NCBI RefSeq assembly: GCF_021699195.1
Contig: NZ_SSXE01000066.1
Coordinates: forward strand, 1 to 45,874
Direction of reading: 5' to 3'
DNA: 45,874 nt
DNA from: Nonomuraea sp. MG754425
Lineage (GTDB): Bacteria > Actinomycetota > Actinomycetes > Streptosporangiales > Streptosporangiaceae
The notes beneath the pieces were generated by a model. That model was given only the letters and a program-made list of their open reading frames with translations. It was not told the DNA's origin and did not search any database. The position numbers and the translations under genes were made by a program. Of this stretch, positions 7,809 through 16,059 are shown one piece after another; within the stretch, counting starts at the first letter, position 1; the number at the start of each line of letters is the position of its first letter.

Positions 7809-7837
7809 TTGTCGGCTTTCAGGGTGCTTCGGATACT
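7809..7837 (+). promoter_or_regulatory. Promoter of the membrane coiled-coil gene
   Basis: TTGTCG (7809-7814) and GATACT (7832-7837) are 17 bp apart, matching four of six positions at each box. Transcription would start near 7844, just before the ribosome site. Confidence 0.5.
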
Positions 7838-7855
7838 CGCTCAGAGGGGGACGGC

Positions 7856-8731
7856 GTGGGCAAGGGCTGCTGGTACACGCTGGCGTCGGCCTCGATCGGC
7901 GCGTCCGTCCTGGTGGCCTGCGGCGTGCTGTACCTGCTGGCCGGGCCCGTCGCCGCGTTGTCCGCCCCGGTGCTCGGCCTGGTCGGGCTCTGCGCGTTCG
8001 TCGTGGCCCACGACGCGGTGCGCCGCCGGTCGGAGCGCGCCGACGAGGAGCGGCGGCTCGCCCGGGAACGCGACCACGTCAGGCGCACGGTCGACTTCGT
8101 CGCCGACCCCGGCCTGACCGGCGAGGAACGCCTGGTGATCATCGACTCGTTCGTGCCGCGCCTGCGGGTGTCCCGGGCCGGCTACCGCGACCGGGTGGTC
8201 CTCGTCTCCGAGCTGTCGCCGCCCGGACGCGCTCTCCTGGAACGCGCCAGAACCGCCGTCATGACCGTCCACGCCTCGCGGGCCATGCGCGGCCGCCTGC
8301 TGGACGGCCTGGCCAACGAGGTGCTGTTACCCCGGCAGATCTGGGAGATCGCGATGCTGCTGCGGGTCCATACGCACCTGGGCAAGGAGCAGGAGCGGGC
8401 CGTGCGCGGCGTCGTCACCCCCGAGCTGAAGGCCGTGCTGGAGCCGCAGCAGGAGGCGCTGCGCCGCTCCGTCGCGTCCGTGACGGCCAGGATCGAGCGG
8501 TTGGAGCGTTACGCCCATCGCGTCCAGGAGGCCGACGCCGCCCTGCGGGCCCGCGAGGCGCTGGACGCCAACGACAAGTACCGGGCCCTGCTCGCGCACA
8601 CCGACGACGCCGAGGGGATGCACGCACTGGAGACCCACGGCGCGGCCCTGGAGGAGACGCTGTCCAGAAGCGTCCGCGTGGCCATCGAAGCAGGTCAGAC
8701 CCTGGATCTGGCCCCGGAGCGGCCCGTCTGA
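7856..8731 (+). CDS. Membrane protein with long cytoplasmic helical domain, unknown
   Basis: 291 residues from GTG 7856, which follows AGAGGGGGA; the frame is open further up but has no better start. Two membrane helices (about residues 8-27 and 32-51) are followed by a charged, mostly helical region, with coiled-coil character around 180-250. The arrangement resembles small membrane-anchored scaffold or sensor proteins, but no domain is recognised. It converges on the GH15 gene 14 nt away. Confidence 0.7.
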   Translation: MGKGCWYTLASASIGASVLVACGVLYLLAGPVAALSAPVLGLVGLCAFVVAHDAVRRRSERADEERRLARERDHVRRTVDFVADPGLTGEERLVIIDSFVPRLRVSRAGYRDRVVLVSELSPPGRALLERARTAVMTVHASRAMRGRLLDGLANEVLLPRQIWEIAMLLRVHTHLGKEQERAVRGVVTPELKAVLEPQQEALRRSVASVTARIERLERYAHRVQEADAALRAREALDANDKYRALLAHTDDAEGMHALETHGAALEETLSRSVRVAIEAGQTLDLAPERPV

Positions 8732-8745
8732 CGGGAGCCGTCACG

Positions 8746-10545
8746 TCAGCCGCCCCGCGCGGCCCAGTCGTGCAGCGCGTCCGTGGTGCCGGAGGAGTCG
8801 AGGTTGAGCGCCGCCTCGATCAGCGCCAGGTGGGTGCCCGCCTGCGGATAGTTGCCCAGCATGCTCCCGTCGTCCGTGGCCGTCTGCTCGGCGAACAGGC
8901 CCAGCGGCCGCGCCCGCGCGCACAACGTCTCGAACCGGTCGCGGGCCTCGGCCGTCCGCCCGGCCAGCACCAGCGCCGAGACCATCTCGAACGAGCACAT
9001 CAGGAACGCGCCCTCCGGCCCCGCCACCCCGTCGTGCGTGCTCTCGGGGTCGTAGCGGTGCAGCAGCGCCCCGCCCTCGCCCAGCCGCGACTGCACGTGG
9101 TCGAGGGTGCCCAGAACCCGCGGGTCCCGCCCGTCGAGGAAACCCGTCAGCGGCAGCCGCAGCAGCGACGCGTCCGCGCCGGTCGAGCCGTAGCTCTGCA
9201 CGAAGGAGCCGGCCTCCGCCGAGTAGCCGCGCGCCAGCAGGTCCGCGCGCACCGCCGCCCGCTCGGCCCGCCACTCCTCCAGCGGCAGCCCGTCCTCCCC
9301 GGTCAGCTCCGCCAGCCGCAGCGCGCGGTCGAAGCACACCCAGGCGTACAGCTTGGAGTGCGTCCAGGCCCGGGGCGCGCCGCGCGTCTCCCAGACGCCG
9401 GCGTCGGGCTCGCGCCACCGCTCGCGCACCAGCCGGACGAGCCGCCAGAGCCGGGACGTCTGGCGCGGCGTCAGCTCACCGGTGACCTCGTGGTAGGCCA
9501 GCGCCGCGTCCAGGACGTGGCCGTAGGTGTCGAGCCGGCGCAGGGCGGCGGCGCCGTTGCCGACGCGGACGGGCCGGGAGCCGGCGTACCCCTCCAGGTG
9601 GTCGAGCGGGTGCTCCTCGCCGGCGGGCCGGCCGTCGACGGCCGCCAGCGGCGGCACCTCCTCCTCGCCGCTGCCGCACTGCCGCAGCAGGAACCGCAGG
9701 TACCCGCCCGCCTCCTCGCGGTGCCCCAGCCGCAGCAGCGCCAGCACGGCCAGGCCGGCGTCGCGGTGCCAGACGTAACGGTAGTCCCAGTTGCGCGGCC
9801 CGCCCGGCCACTCCGGCAGCGACGTGGTGGGCGCCGCGAGCAGGCCGCCGCCCTCGTCGTACAGCAGGCCACGCAGCACGATCGCGCTGTGGCGCACCTC
9901 CTTGGCCCCCACGCCCGCGTACCCCGAGCGGGCCGACCACGACCGCCAGGACCGCACCGTGTCCTCCAGCAGCCGTCCGGGCTCGCCGCCCGGCCCGGCG
10001 CCGGTGTAGTCGAGCATGAGCGCCAGCGACTCGCCCTCACGCAGGACGGTGCGCGACTCGGGCTCCCGCACCCCGGCCAGGATCAGCCCGGAGTCCTCCT
10101 CCAGCACCCCGTCACGGAGCGTCCAGCGGGCCTCGCGCGCCCCGTAACCGGGCCTGGCCAGCATCCGCGACCTGACCACCGCCCGGCCGCGCTCGCACCT
10201 GGCCCACCGCACCAGCAGCCGCACGGGGGCCAGGCCGTCGCCCGTGGGCGTCGGCGACATGGCGAGGAAGTCGTGCACGACCACCGCACCCGCGGCGTTC
10301 TCCCAGCGCGTGCGCAGCACGAGCGTCTCGTCGAGGTAGCCGCGCCCGGCCACGGACGCGTCCTCGACGTGCAGCTCCCACGCCCCGCCGCGCCGCCGGT
10401 CGAGGATCCGGGCGAACAGGCTCGGACCGTCGAAGCGCGGCACGCACATCCACTCCACCGCGCCGTCGGGAGCGACCAGCGCCGCCGTGTGGCAGTCGGA
10501 CAGGAACGCGTACGATCCGATCGGCGGGTAGCCGCTCACTCTCAC
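8746..10545 (-). CDS. Glycoside hydrolase family 15 protein
   Basis: 599 residues, typical for the cytosolic GH15 glucoamylase/trehalase-like group. The N-terminal beta-sandwich begins with YPPIGSYAFLSDCHTAAL and is followed by VAPDGAVEWMCVPRFD. The (alpha/alpha)6 barrel has GPRNWDYRYVWHRDAG (substrate-binding loop, about 275-290), ELTGEDGLPLEEW, and near the end GAFLMCSFEMVSAL and MLGNYPQAGTH. No signal peptide is present. Actinobacterial members of this group include trehalases and glucoamylase-like enzymes of unknown substrate. It lies 81 nt downstream of the cyclase-ATPase gene, beyond a row of 10-bp repeats, so it may be in the same operon or separately controlled. Confidence 0.9.
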   Translation of the reverse strand: MRVSGYPPIGSYAFLSDCHTAALVAPDGAVEWMCVPRFDGPSLFARILDRRRGGAWELHVEDASVAGRGYLDETLVLRTRWENAAGAVVVHDFLAMSPTPTGDGLAPVRLLVRWARCERGRAVVRSRMLARPGYGAREARWTLRDGVLEEDSGLILAGVREPESRTVLREGESLALMLDYTGAGPGGEPGRLLEDTVRSWRSWSARSGYAGVGAKEVRHSAIVLRGLLYDEGGGLLAAPTTSLPEWPGGPRNWDYRYVWHRDAGLAVLALLRLGHREEAGGYLRFLLRQCGSGEEEVPPLAAVDGRPAGEEHPLDHLEGYAGSRPVRVGNGAAALRRLDTYGHVLDAALAYHEVTGELTPRQTSRLWRLVRLVRERWREPDAGVWETRGAPRAWTHSKLYAWVCFDRALRLAELTGEDGLPLEEWRAERAAVRADLLARGYSAEAGSFVQSYGSTGADASLLRLPLTGFLDGRDPRVLGTLDHVQSRLGEGGALLHRYDPESTHDGVAGPEGAFLMCSFEMVSALVLAGRTAEARDRFETLCARARPLGLFAEQTATDDGSMLGNYPQAGTHLALIEAALNLDSSGTTDALHDWAARGG

Positions 10546-10576
10546 CCGAACGGGCTGCCCGGCCTCTGACCTGCTT

Positions 10577-10616
10577 AAACAGTCTCAAACAGCCTTGAAC
10601 GGCCTTGCACAGCCCG
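10577..10616. repeat. Four phased 10-bp repeats upstream of GH15
   Basis: AAACAGTCTC, AAACAGCCTT, GAACGGCCTT and GCACAGCCCG follow one another with an exact 10-bp period in the 81-bp gap between the cyclase-ATPase stop and the GH15 start. The one-turn spacing suggests a multi-site operator for GH15. Confidence 0.6.
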
Positions 10617-10626
10617 CCTGCCGCCG

Positions 10627-13600
10627 TCAGGCGCTCCGGTCGAGCCGCCGTTCGAGCAGCAGCGCGCCGCGCCCGGCCAGCAGCGGGCGGCACCACTCGC
10701 GCAGGTCGGCCGGTTTGGGCCCGCCCACGCCGCCCGCGCCCAGCAGGTCCGACCAGTCGAGGAGCGACTCGGCCAGCATGAGCGGCACCCCGCGCCGCTC
10801 GTGCACCTCCGCTGCGGCCTCGAAGTGCTCGGCGGCCCGGCCCCGGTCGCCCATCGCCAGGCACAGGTGGGCCAGGTAGTGGTGCCCGCAGTGGTGGGCC
10901 ACCGCGCCGTGCCCGAACGTCTCCCCGCCGGAGGCCAGCGAGTCGTGCAGTCGCCCGGCCAGCTCCGCGCGTCCGAGCCGGGCGGCGGCCACGGCCAGGT
11001 TGTCGAGGGCGGGCCGGTGCGCCATGTTGCGCGGCGGCGTGGCGCCCGCGTAGCCGAGGATGCGGTCGAGCAGCGGCCCGGCCTGCTCGTCGCCGAGCTC
11101 GCACAGGTACCGCAGCACCGCGTGCACCGGGTCCACGCGCGGGTGCCGGGCGGCGCGGCGCAGCCGGTCGCCCAGCTCCCACAGCCGGCCCTGCAGCCGC
11201 CGGATCTCGGCGATCTGCTCGGAGTAGATGGCCACGGCCTCCAGGCGGCGGCCGATCTCCGAGCCCAGCCGCAGCGCCGACTCCGCCGCCGCCTCGGCCT
11301 GCGCCAGGTCGCCCTGCATGAGGGTCAGGCCCGCCTTGGAGTAGCCGATCAGCCAGGTGAGGTGCGGCTGCGCGAGCCGGTGGGCCAGTTCGTCGGCCTG
11401 GTCGAGCAGCAGGGCGGCCTTGGCGGTGTCGCCGCTGTCGAGCACCGGGGGAGTGCGCTGCATGCACGCGTGGAACAGCACCAGGTCGTCGCCCGTCCGG
11501 CGGGCCGCCTCCAGCATCTCGTCGCCGTCGCGGTGGCGCTGGTGCAGCGGGTCGGCCGGGATGATGGTCAGGCTGCGCATCCCCAGCACGCCGGCCAGCG
11601 TGCGCGGGTCGCCGGACTTGCGGGCCAGCGCCACGGCCTCGTCGCTCAGCGCGAAGCGCCGCTCGCCGTCGGAGGCCCAGATCAGCTCCGAGGCGAGCTG
11701 CGCGGCCAGCAGCGCCCTGGTGCTGACGTCGGTCGAGTCGACCACCTTGCGGGCCTCGGTCAGCAGCGCGATGCGCTCGCGGTCGGGCGTCGCCGAGATG
11801 GCCGAACCCGGGTCGCCGCCGAGCGCCGCGGTGACGACCAGGTCGTGCCGCTCGCACTCCCTGGCCAGGTCGGCGGCGTCGAGCAGGGTGCGCCTGGCCT
11901 CGGGATGCCCGGCCAGCCACATCGCCCGGCCACACTCGACGAGCAGCTCGGCCCGGCGCTCCGGCGTGGTGCCGGGGGAGTCGTGCAGCAGGCCGAGCAC
12001 CCGCTGGTACCAGGTGACCGCCTCGCGGTGCGCCAGCCCGGCCAGCGCGTGCTGGGCCGCCCGTACGGCCGCGTCGGCCGCCGCGCTCACCCGTTCGGCG
12101 TCGCGGTCGTGCTCGGCGGCGGCCAGCAGGTGGGTGGCCACCACGTACGGCCGCGCCCGCATGGCCGCCGGGTCGGTCTCGCGCAGCGCGTCGGCCACCC
12201 GCCCGTGCAGCAGCGCGGCCCGCGGCGGGGAGAGCGTGGCGTAGAGGGCGTCCCTGGTCAGCTCGTGGGAGAACCGGCAGGACCCGTTGTCCAGCATGGT
12301 CACCAGGCCGGTGCCCATCGCCTCCTCCACCGCGGCCACGAACCTGGCCTCGTCGAGGTCGAGCCCGCGGCGCAGCTCGGCCGAGGCCATGCGCTCGCCG
12401 ACGGCCAGCAGCGTGACCAGGTCTCTGGCGTCGGGGTGGAGCTGGGCCAGCCGGGCCATGACCATCCGGGTGACCGAGTCGGGTACGGCCAGCGCATCGA
12501 GCTCCTTGCCCGCGGCCAGCTCTCTGATCACCTCGCTGACCAGGAACGCGTTGCCGCCCGTGATGCGGTGCAGCCGCTCGGGGTCGCCGCTGGCGCGCGA
12601 CTGCGTCAGCGCGGAGGAGACCTCGTCCGGCCCGAACGACGGCACCTGCACGACCCGGGCGGTCACGGTGAGCTTGTGCAGCTCCGGCAGCGCGTGGGAG
12701 CCGGCGGACTCGACCGGCACGGGCCGCGACGTGGCCAGCACCAGCATCGGCAGCGCGTCGGCGTCCCACATGAGGGCGCTGAGCATCTGCAGCGACTCCA
12801 GGGTGGCCCACTGCAGGTCGTCGATGATCAGCAGCACCGGCCGTACGGTGGCCAGCCGCTCGATCAGCGTGCGGGCCGCGGCCATCAGGTGGTAGCGCTC
12901 GGAGACGGGCTCGGTGGCGGGCGGCACCGCCAGCGACAGCGGCGGCGTGGCCAGCGACGGCGCCAGCCGGACGAGCTGGCCGCACTGCTGGTCCACCCCC
13001 GCCCGCAGCAGCAGCGCGGGCGAGGTGCGGGCCAGCCGCTCCACCGCGCCGGCGATCGGCTCGTACGCCTTGCGCGCCGGATCCGTGCACCGCCCCGCCA
13101 GCACCGTGAACTGCCGTTTGAGCGCCCGCCGGGCCACCTCGGAGGCCAGCCGGGTCTTGCCCGCGCCCGGCTCGCCCTCCAGGATCACCAGCCCGCTGCC
13201 GAACTCGGCCGCCGCCAGCTCCCCGTCGAGGGCCCGCAGTTCCTCCCCCCTGCCGACGAAGGGCAGCATGCCGCCGTCGTCCAGCCACGACGCCAGCCCG
13301 CCGCCGAGGTGGTGGTCGGCGCTCTGCCAGTGCAGCTCGTAGGTGTGCAGCGGCTCGCGCAGCCCCTTGCCCGGCAGCCGTCCGAGATCCTTGAACTCGT
13401 GCCGGCTGCGCCCCTGAGCCAGCCGCCGGACCAGGTCGGTGCAGAGCACCTGCCCGCCCTCGGCCACCGCGACCAGGCGGGCCGCCTCCACGGTCGGCAG
13501 GCCGCTCACGTCGTCCTGACCCCAGCACACGTCGCCCGCGGCGAGCGCCGCCCTGACGGAGATCTTCTCCAGCGCGCGCTCGTTCTCGTCGGCCACCGCC

Positions 13601-13863
13601 TGCTGCACCGCGATGATCGCGTCGAGCCCGGCCGTCGCGGAGTCGAACACGGCCATCAGCCCGTCGCCGAGGCTCTTGGTGAAGGAGGAGCCGCTGGCCG
13701 TCACCACCGAGCGCAGCAGCTCGTACAGGCGGCGGAAGACGACGTTGGCCCGCTCCTCGCCGAGCCGGATCCGCAGCGCGGTCGAGCTGACCACGTCGGT
13801 GAACAGGATCGTCGACGTGGTCAGCGTGCCCGGCTCACGCCTGGGCTCATGCGCGGCGGTCAC
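10627..13863 (-). CDS. Cyclase-domain / AAA-ATPase / TPR regulator
   Basis: 1078 residues from GTG 13863. An N-terminal class III nucleotide cyclase domain (about 15-180) has FTDVVSST with metal-site D23 and SLGDGL with D67, plus K63. Where cyclases usually have V-N-x-A-A-R it has TVEAAR (E126, R129), so activity is uncertain. An AAA/NB-ARC-like ATPase follows, with Walker A GEPGAGKT (230-237) and Walker B LLIIDD (about 340). Then comes a long TPR-like helical array to the end. No LuxR-type HTH is seen. Its start overlaps the stop of the MpaB-like gene by one base (TAGTG), which implies translational coupling. A signalling or sensor role is inference. Confidence 0.88.
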   Translation of the reverse strand: MTAAHEPRREPGTLTTSTILFTDVVSSTALRIRLGEERANVVFRRLYELLRSVVTASGSSFTKSLGDGLMAVFDSATAGLDAIIAVQQAVADENERALEKISVRAALAAGDVCWGQDDVSGLPTVEAARLVAVAEGGQVLCTDLVRRLAQGRSRHEFKDLGRLPGKGLREPLHTYELHWQSADHHLGGGLASWLDDGGMLPFVGRGEELRALDGELAAAEFGSGLVILEGEPGAGKTRLASEVARRALKRQFTVLAGRCTDPARKAYEPIAGAVERLARTSPALLLRAGVDQQCGQLVRLAPSLATPPLSLAVPPATEPVSERYHLMAAARTLIERLATVRPVLLIIDDLQWATLESLQMLSALMWDADALPMLVLATSRPVPVESAGSHALPELHKLTVTARVVQVPSFGPDEVSSALTQSRASGDPERLHRITGGNAFLVSEVIRELAAGKELDALAVPDSVTRMVMARLAQLHPDARDLVTLLAVGERMASAELRRGLDLDEARFVAAVEEAMGTGLVTMLDNGSCRFSHELTRDALYATLSPPRAALLHGRVADALRETDPAAMRARPYVVATHLLAAAEHDRDAERVSAAADAAVRAAQHALAGLAHREAVTWYQRVLGLLHDSPGTTPERRAELLVECGRAMWLAGHPEARRTLLDAADLARECERHDLVVTAALGGDPGSAISATPDRERIALLTEARKVVDSTDVSTRALLAAQLASELIWASDGERRFALSDEAVALARKSGDPRTLAGVLGMRSLTIIPADPLHQRHRDGDEMLEAARRTGDDLVLFHACMQRTPPVLDSGDTAKAALLLDQADELAHRLAQPHLTWLIGYSKAGLTLMQGDLAQAEAAAESALRLGSEIGRRLEAVAIYSEQIAEIRRLQGRLWELGDRLRRAARHPRVDPVHAVLRYLCELGDEQAGPLLDRILGYAGATPPRNMAHRPALDNLAVAAARLGRAELAGRLHDSLASGGETFGHGAVAHHCGHHYLAHLCLAMGDRGRAAEHFEAAAEVHERRGVPLMLAESLLDWSDLLGAGGVGGPKPADLREWCRPLLAGRGALLLERRLDRSA

Positions 13864-15146
13864 TAGCGCGGGCCTTTCCGCCCCTGCGCGGGCACTCGAA
13901 GCGTGTTGCGGACGGTGCGGCGGATCCGGCGGGCCCGCACGGCCGGGCTCGACTGCTTGATCCGCCAGGCGCGGGCCAGCTCGTCGGGGATCCTGAACGC
14001 CGCCTGCCCGTCGGAGTGGCGGTCGATCAGGGCGACCACGATGTGCCGGCCCGCCTTGTGTACCAGCCAGCGAATCACACCGTCCACCGGCGCGGCCAGC
14101 CACTTTCGCCGATGGGCGTTGCGGGCCGCCGCGAACAGGGCCGTGAACCACCAGGCCGGCTTGGGCACGCCGAGCAGTTCGGGCACCTTGTCGGCGTTGT
14201 ACCTGGCGTCGCGGAAGACCCAGTGCACCAGGCTGCGCGGCAGTTTGCGCCAGCCCAGGTACATGAAGGACTCCATCTCCTCCAGCAGCCGTGCCATCAG
14301 CCGGCGGCCCTCGTCGCTGGACTCGTACAGGCGGCCCAGCCGTTCGCTGACCGGCTCGACGTCGGCCAGCGTGAGGGCGCCGTCGCGGCAGGCGTCCACG
14401 CCCATGAGGTGGCCGAAGACGCTCCAGGTGTAGAGGTGGGCGGTGCGCTGCTCGTCGGTGAGCACCACGCCCATGGTCTCCAGCGCCTCCCACGTGACGA
14501 CCGAGAAGTCGAAGATCGTGGCCAGCAGCAGCTCCTGGTTGACCGGCGGGCCGTACCGGTCGGTGTCCCAGTGCTCGGCGTAGCGCTCGTTGACCAGGGC
14601 CCGTACGAACGAGTGCAGGATCCGCAGGCCGATCGCCGTGGTGTGGCCGGGCCCGCCGGGCTGGAGGCTGTCGGTGGCCTTCAGCCCCATCACGTCCACC
14701 AGCATCTGCCCGGTCTCCGCCACCCGGCGGGTGAGGCTGTGCGTGGCCAGGTTGGAGACGCCGGCCAGCACCTTGGCGCTGGACACCTCGACGTACGCCA
14801 TCGGCAGGCACTTGCAGAACAGCGCCGCCGCCTGGTAGAGCCCATAGTCGGCGAACACGGCCTGCCCGCGCGCCAGCAGCTCCCGGTCGTCGCCCCACGC
14901 GGGCAGTTCCTTGGCGAAGTCGATCGCGTCGAAGATCTCGGAGGCCGGCGGCTCGCCCGAGGGCGCCCTGGCCTCCCGCTTGGCCGCACCGAGCTCCGCG
15001 ATCACGGCCTTGACCAGCTCCAGCGCGCCCGTCCCCGGGGGCTGCGCCTGGACGTACTCGGCCACCACCTTGTCGATCTCCGGGTCCGCCTGCTGCCTGA
15101 GCCTGCGGAACCTCTCCTGTGGCCAGCGCTCCTCATGATCGTTCAT
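13863..15146 (-). CDS. DUF2236/MpaB-family putative heme oxygenase (Lcp-like)
   Basis: 427 residues. Family marks are LTRRVAETGQMLVDVMG (about 138-154), GLRILHSFVRA with H177, the likely heme-ligand region, and the WSVFGHLMGVDA helix (about 241-252). DUF2236 includes the rubber oxygenase Lcp and fungal MpaB, heme proteins that attack isoprenoid chains (family knowledge). A Tat-type signal is not visible, so it seems cytosolic and is unlikely to be a secreted rubber enzyme. It is 23 nt downstream of the crp gene and coupled to the cyclase-ATPase gene. Substrate unknown. Confidence 0.82.
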   Translation of the reverse strand: MNDHEERWPQERFRRLRQQADPEIDKVVAEYVQAQPPGTGALELVKAVIAELGAAKREARAPSGEPPASEIFDAIDFAKELPAWGDDRELLARGQAVFADYGLYQAAALFCKCLPMAYVEVSSAKVLAGVSNLATHSLTRRVAETGQMLVDVMGLKATDSLQPGGPGHTTAIGLRILHSFVRALVNERYAEHWDTDRYGPPVNQELLLATIFDFSVVTWEALETMGVVLTDEQRTAHLYTWSVFGHLMGVDACRDGALTLADVEPVSERLGRLYESSDEGRRLMARLLEEMESFMYLGWRKLPRSLVHWVFRDARYNADKVPELLGVPKPAWWFTALFAAARNAHRRKWLAAPVDGVIRWLVHKAGRHIVVALIDRHSDGQAAFRIPDELARAWRIKQSSPAVRARRIRRTVRNTLRVPAQGRKGPR

Positions 15147-15169
15147 CTACCCCGTACTCCCCGTTCCGG

Positions 15170-15880
15170 TCAGAGGCCGCCCCGTTTCCGCAGGGCGGCG
15201 ACATTCAGCAGCGTGATGGTCCGCCCTTGGACGGAGATGAGATTCCTCGACACCAGCGACTGCAGCGCCCGGTTGACCGCCGGCCGCGACGCGCCGATCA
15301 GCGCGGCGAGGTCGGACTGGGTCAGGCCGGGCAGGTCCACCACGTCGTCGGCCTGGCCGTGCTTGTCGGCCAGCTCCAGCAGCAGCTTCGCCAGGCGTCC
15401 CCCGAGGTCGAGGAAGGCCAGGTCGGCGGCCTGCCCGGTGAGCCTGCGCACCATGTGGCCGAGCAGGCGCAGGAACTCGTCGGCCAGGGCCGGGTGCTCG
15501 CGCATCAGCTCCAGCAGCCGCGCCCTGGGCAGCGCGAACACCCAGGCGGGCCGCACGGTCACGATCGAGGCCGAGCGCGGCGAGCCGTCCAGCAGCGCCA
15601 TCTCGCCGAACGTGTCGCCCCGGCTCAGCATGTTGAGCACGATCTCGTCGCCGTGCTCGGTGGTGAAGACCACCTTCACCAGCCCGTCCAGCAGGACGTA
15701 CAGGGACTCTCCCGGGTCGCCCTGATGGAAGATGATCTGCCCGGAACGGTATCTGCGGGCCACCCCCGCCCGCGCCGTGCTCCGGATGCCGTTCTCCCCC
15801 AGCACCTGGAACAACGTGATCTCCGCCAGCACGGCGGCAACCGCTTCGACGTCGTGCGGAAGCCCGCTGCGCCCGTTCAT
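15170..15880 (-). CDS. Crp/Fnr-family transcription regulator
   Basis: 236 residues. The cNMP-binding fold (about 25-140) has FHQGDPGESLYVLLDG and the phosphate-cassette-like GEMALLDGSPRSAS, where an Arg precedes Ser-Ala as in cAMP-binding CRPs. The winged helix (about 165-230) has TQSDLAALIGASRPAVNRAL as recognition element. No Cys cluster suggests an Fe-S sensor. It is first in an operon with the MpaB-like and cyclase-ATPase genes, so a cyclic-nucleotide circuit is plausible. The start seems leaderless, and a CRP-like site lies 59 bp upstream. Confidence 0.9.
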   Translation of the reverse strand: MNGRSGLPHDVEAVAAVLAEITLFQVLGENGIRSTARAGVARRYRSGQIIFHQGDPGESLYVLLDGLVKVVFTTEHGDEIVLNMLSRGDTFGEMALLDGSPRSASIVTVRPAWVFALPRARLLELMREHPALADEFLRLLGHMVRRLTGQAADLAFLDLGGRLAKLLLELADKHGQADDVVDLPGLTQSDLAALIGASRPAVNRALQSLVSRNLISVQGRTITLLNVAALRKRGGL

Positions 15881-15886
15881 GCAAGA

Positions 15887-15892
15887 ACTCTA
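15887..15892 (-). promoter_or_regulatory. -10 of the crp operon (leaderless)
   Basis: On the minus strand TAGAGT ends 6 nt before ATG 15880, with no room for a ribosome site. CTGTCC (15910-15915) lies 17 bp further up as a weak -35. Together they suggest a leaderless transcript for the crp, MpaB-like and cyclase-ATPase genes. Confidence 0.45.
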
Positions 15893-15923
15893 GGCCGCAT
15901 CGCGCGGGCGGACAGCACACGCT

Positions 15924-15935
15924 CGGGGATCCCCG
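15924..15935. promoter_or_regulatory. 12-bp perfect palindrome CGGGGATCCCCG
   Basis: It sits 3 bp from the CRP-like site in the divergent control region between crp and the sigma factor gene, and may be a second operator. Confidence 0.4.
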
Positions 15936-15938
15936 GAA

Positions 15939-15954
15939 TGTGACGAGGAACACA
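15939..15954. promoter_or_regulatory. CRP-like operator
   Basis: TGTGACGAGGAACACA matches the CRP consensus TGTGA-N6-TCACA at nine of ten fixed positions. It is centred about 66 bp upstream of the proposed crp start and about 113 bp upstream of the sigma factor start codon. Autoregulation by the adjacent Crp/Fnr protein is the simplest reading. Confidence 0.6.
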
Positions 15955-16059
15955 CGCCCGCTGTCTCCTTCGGAACAGAGTTTTCCGATCATCCGGCGCA
16001 CGGTGAGGTAGCCGGCCGGAATAGGCCCCCCGAGTACCCGGTCCGGCGGGGAGAACGAC

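Noticed and set aside
10801..13866. A 1021-codon open frame on the plus strand
   Set aside because: It mirrors the cyclase-ATPase gene. Such long antisense frames are common in very GC-rich DNA, the composition is Arg/Gly/Gln/Val-rich, and no domain or ribosome site is seen.
13863..15146. Secreted rubber oxygenase
   Set aside because: The protein is of the DUF2236 group, but no signal peptide is visible and it is coupled to a regulator gene, so a cytosolic enzyme is more likely.
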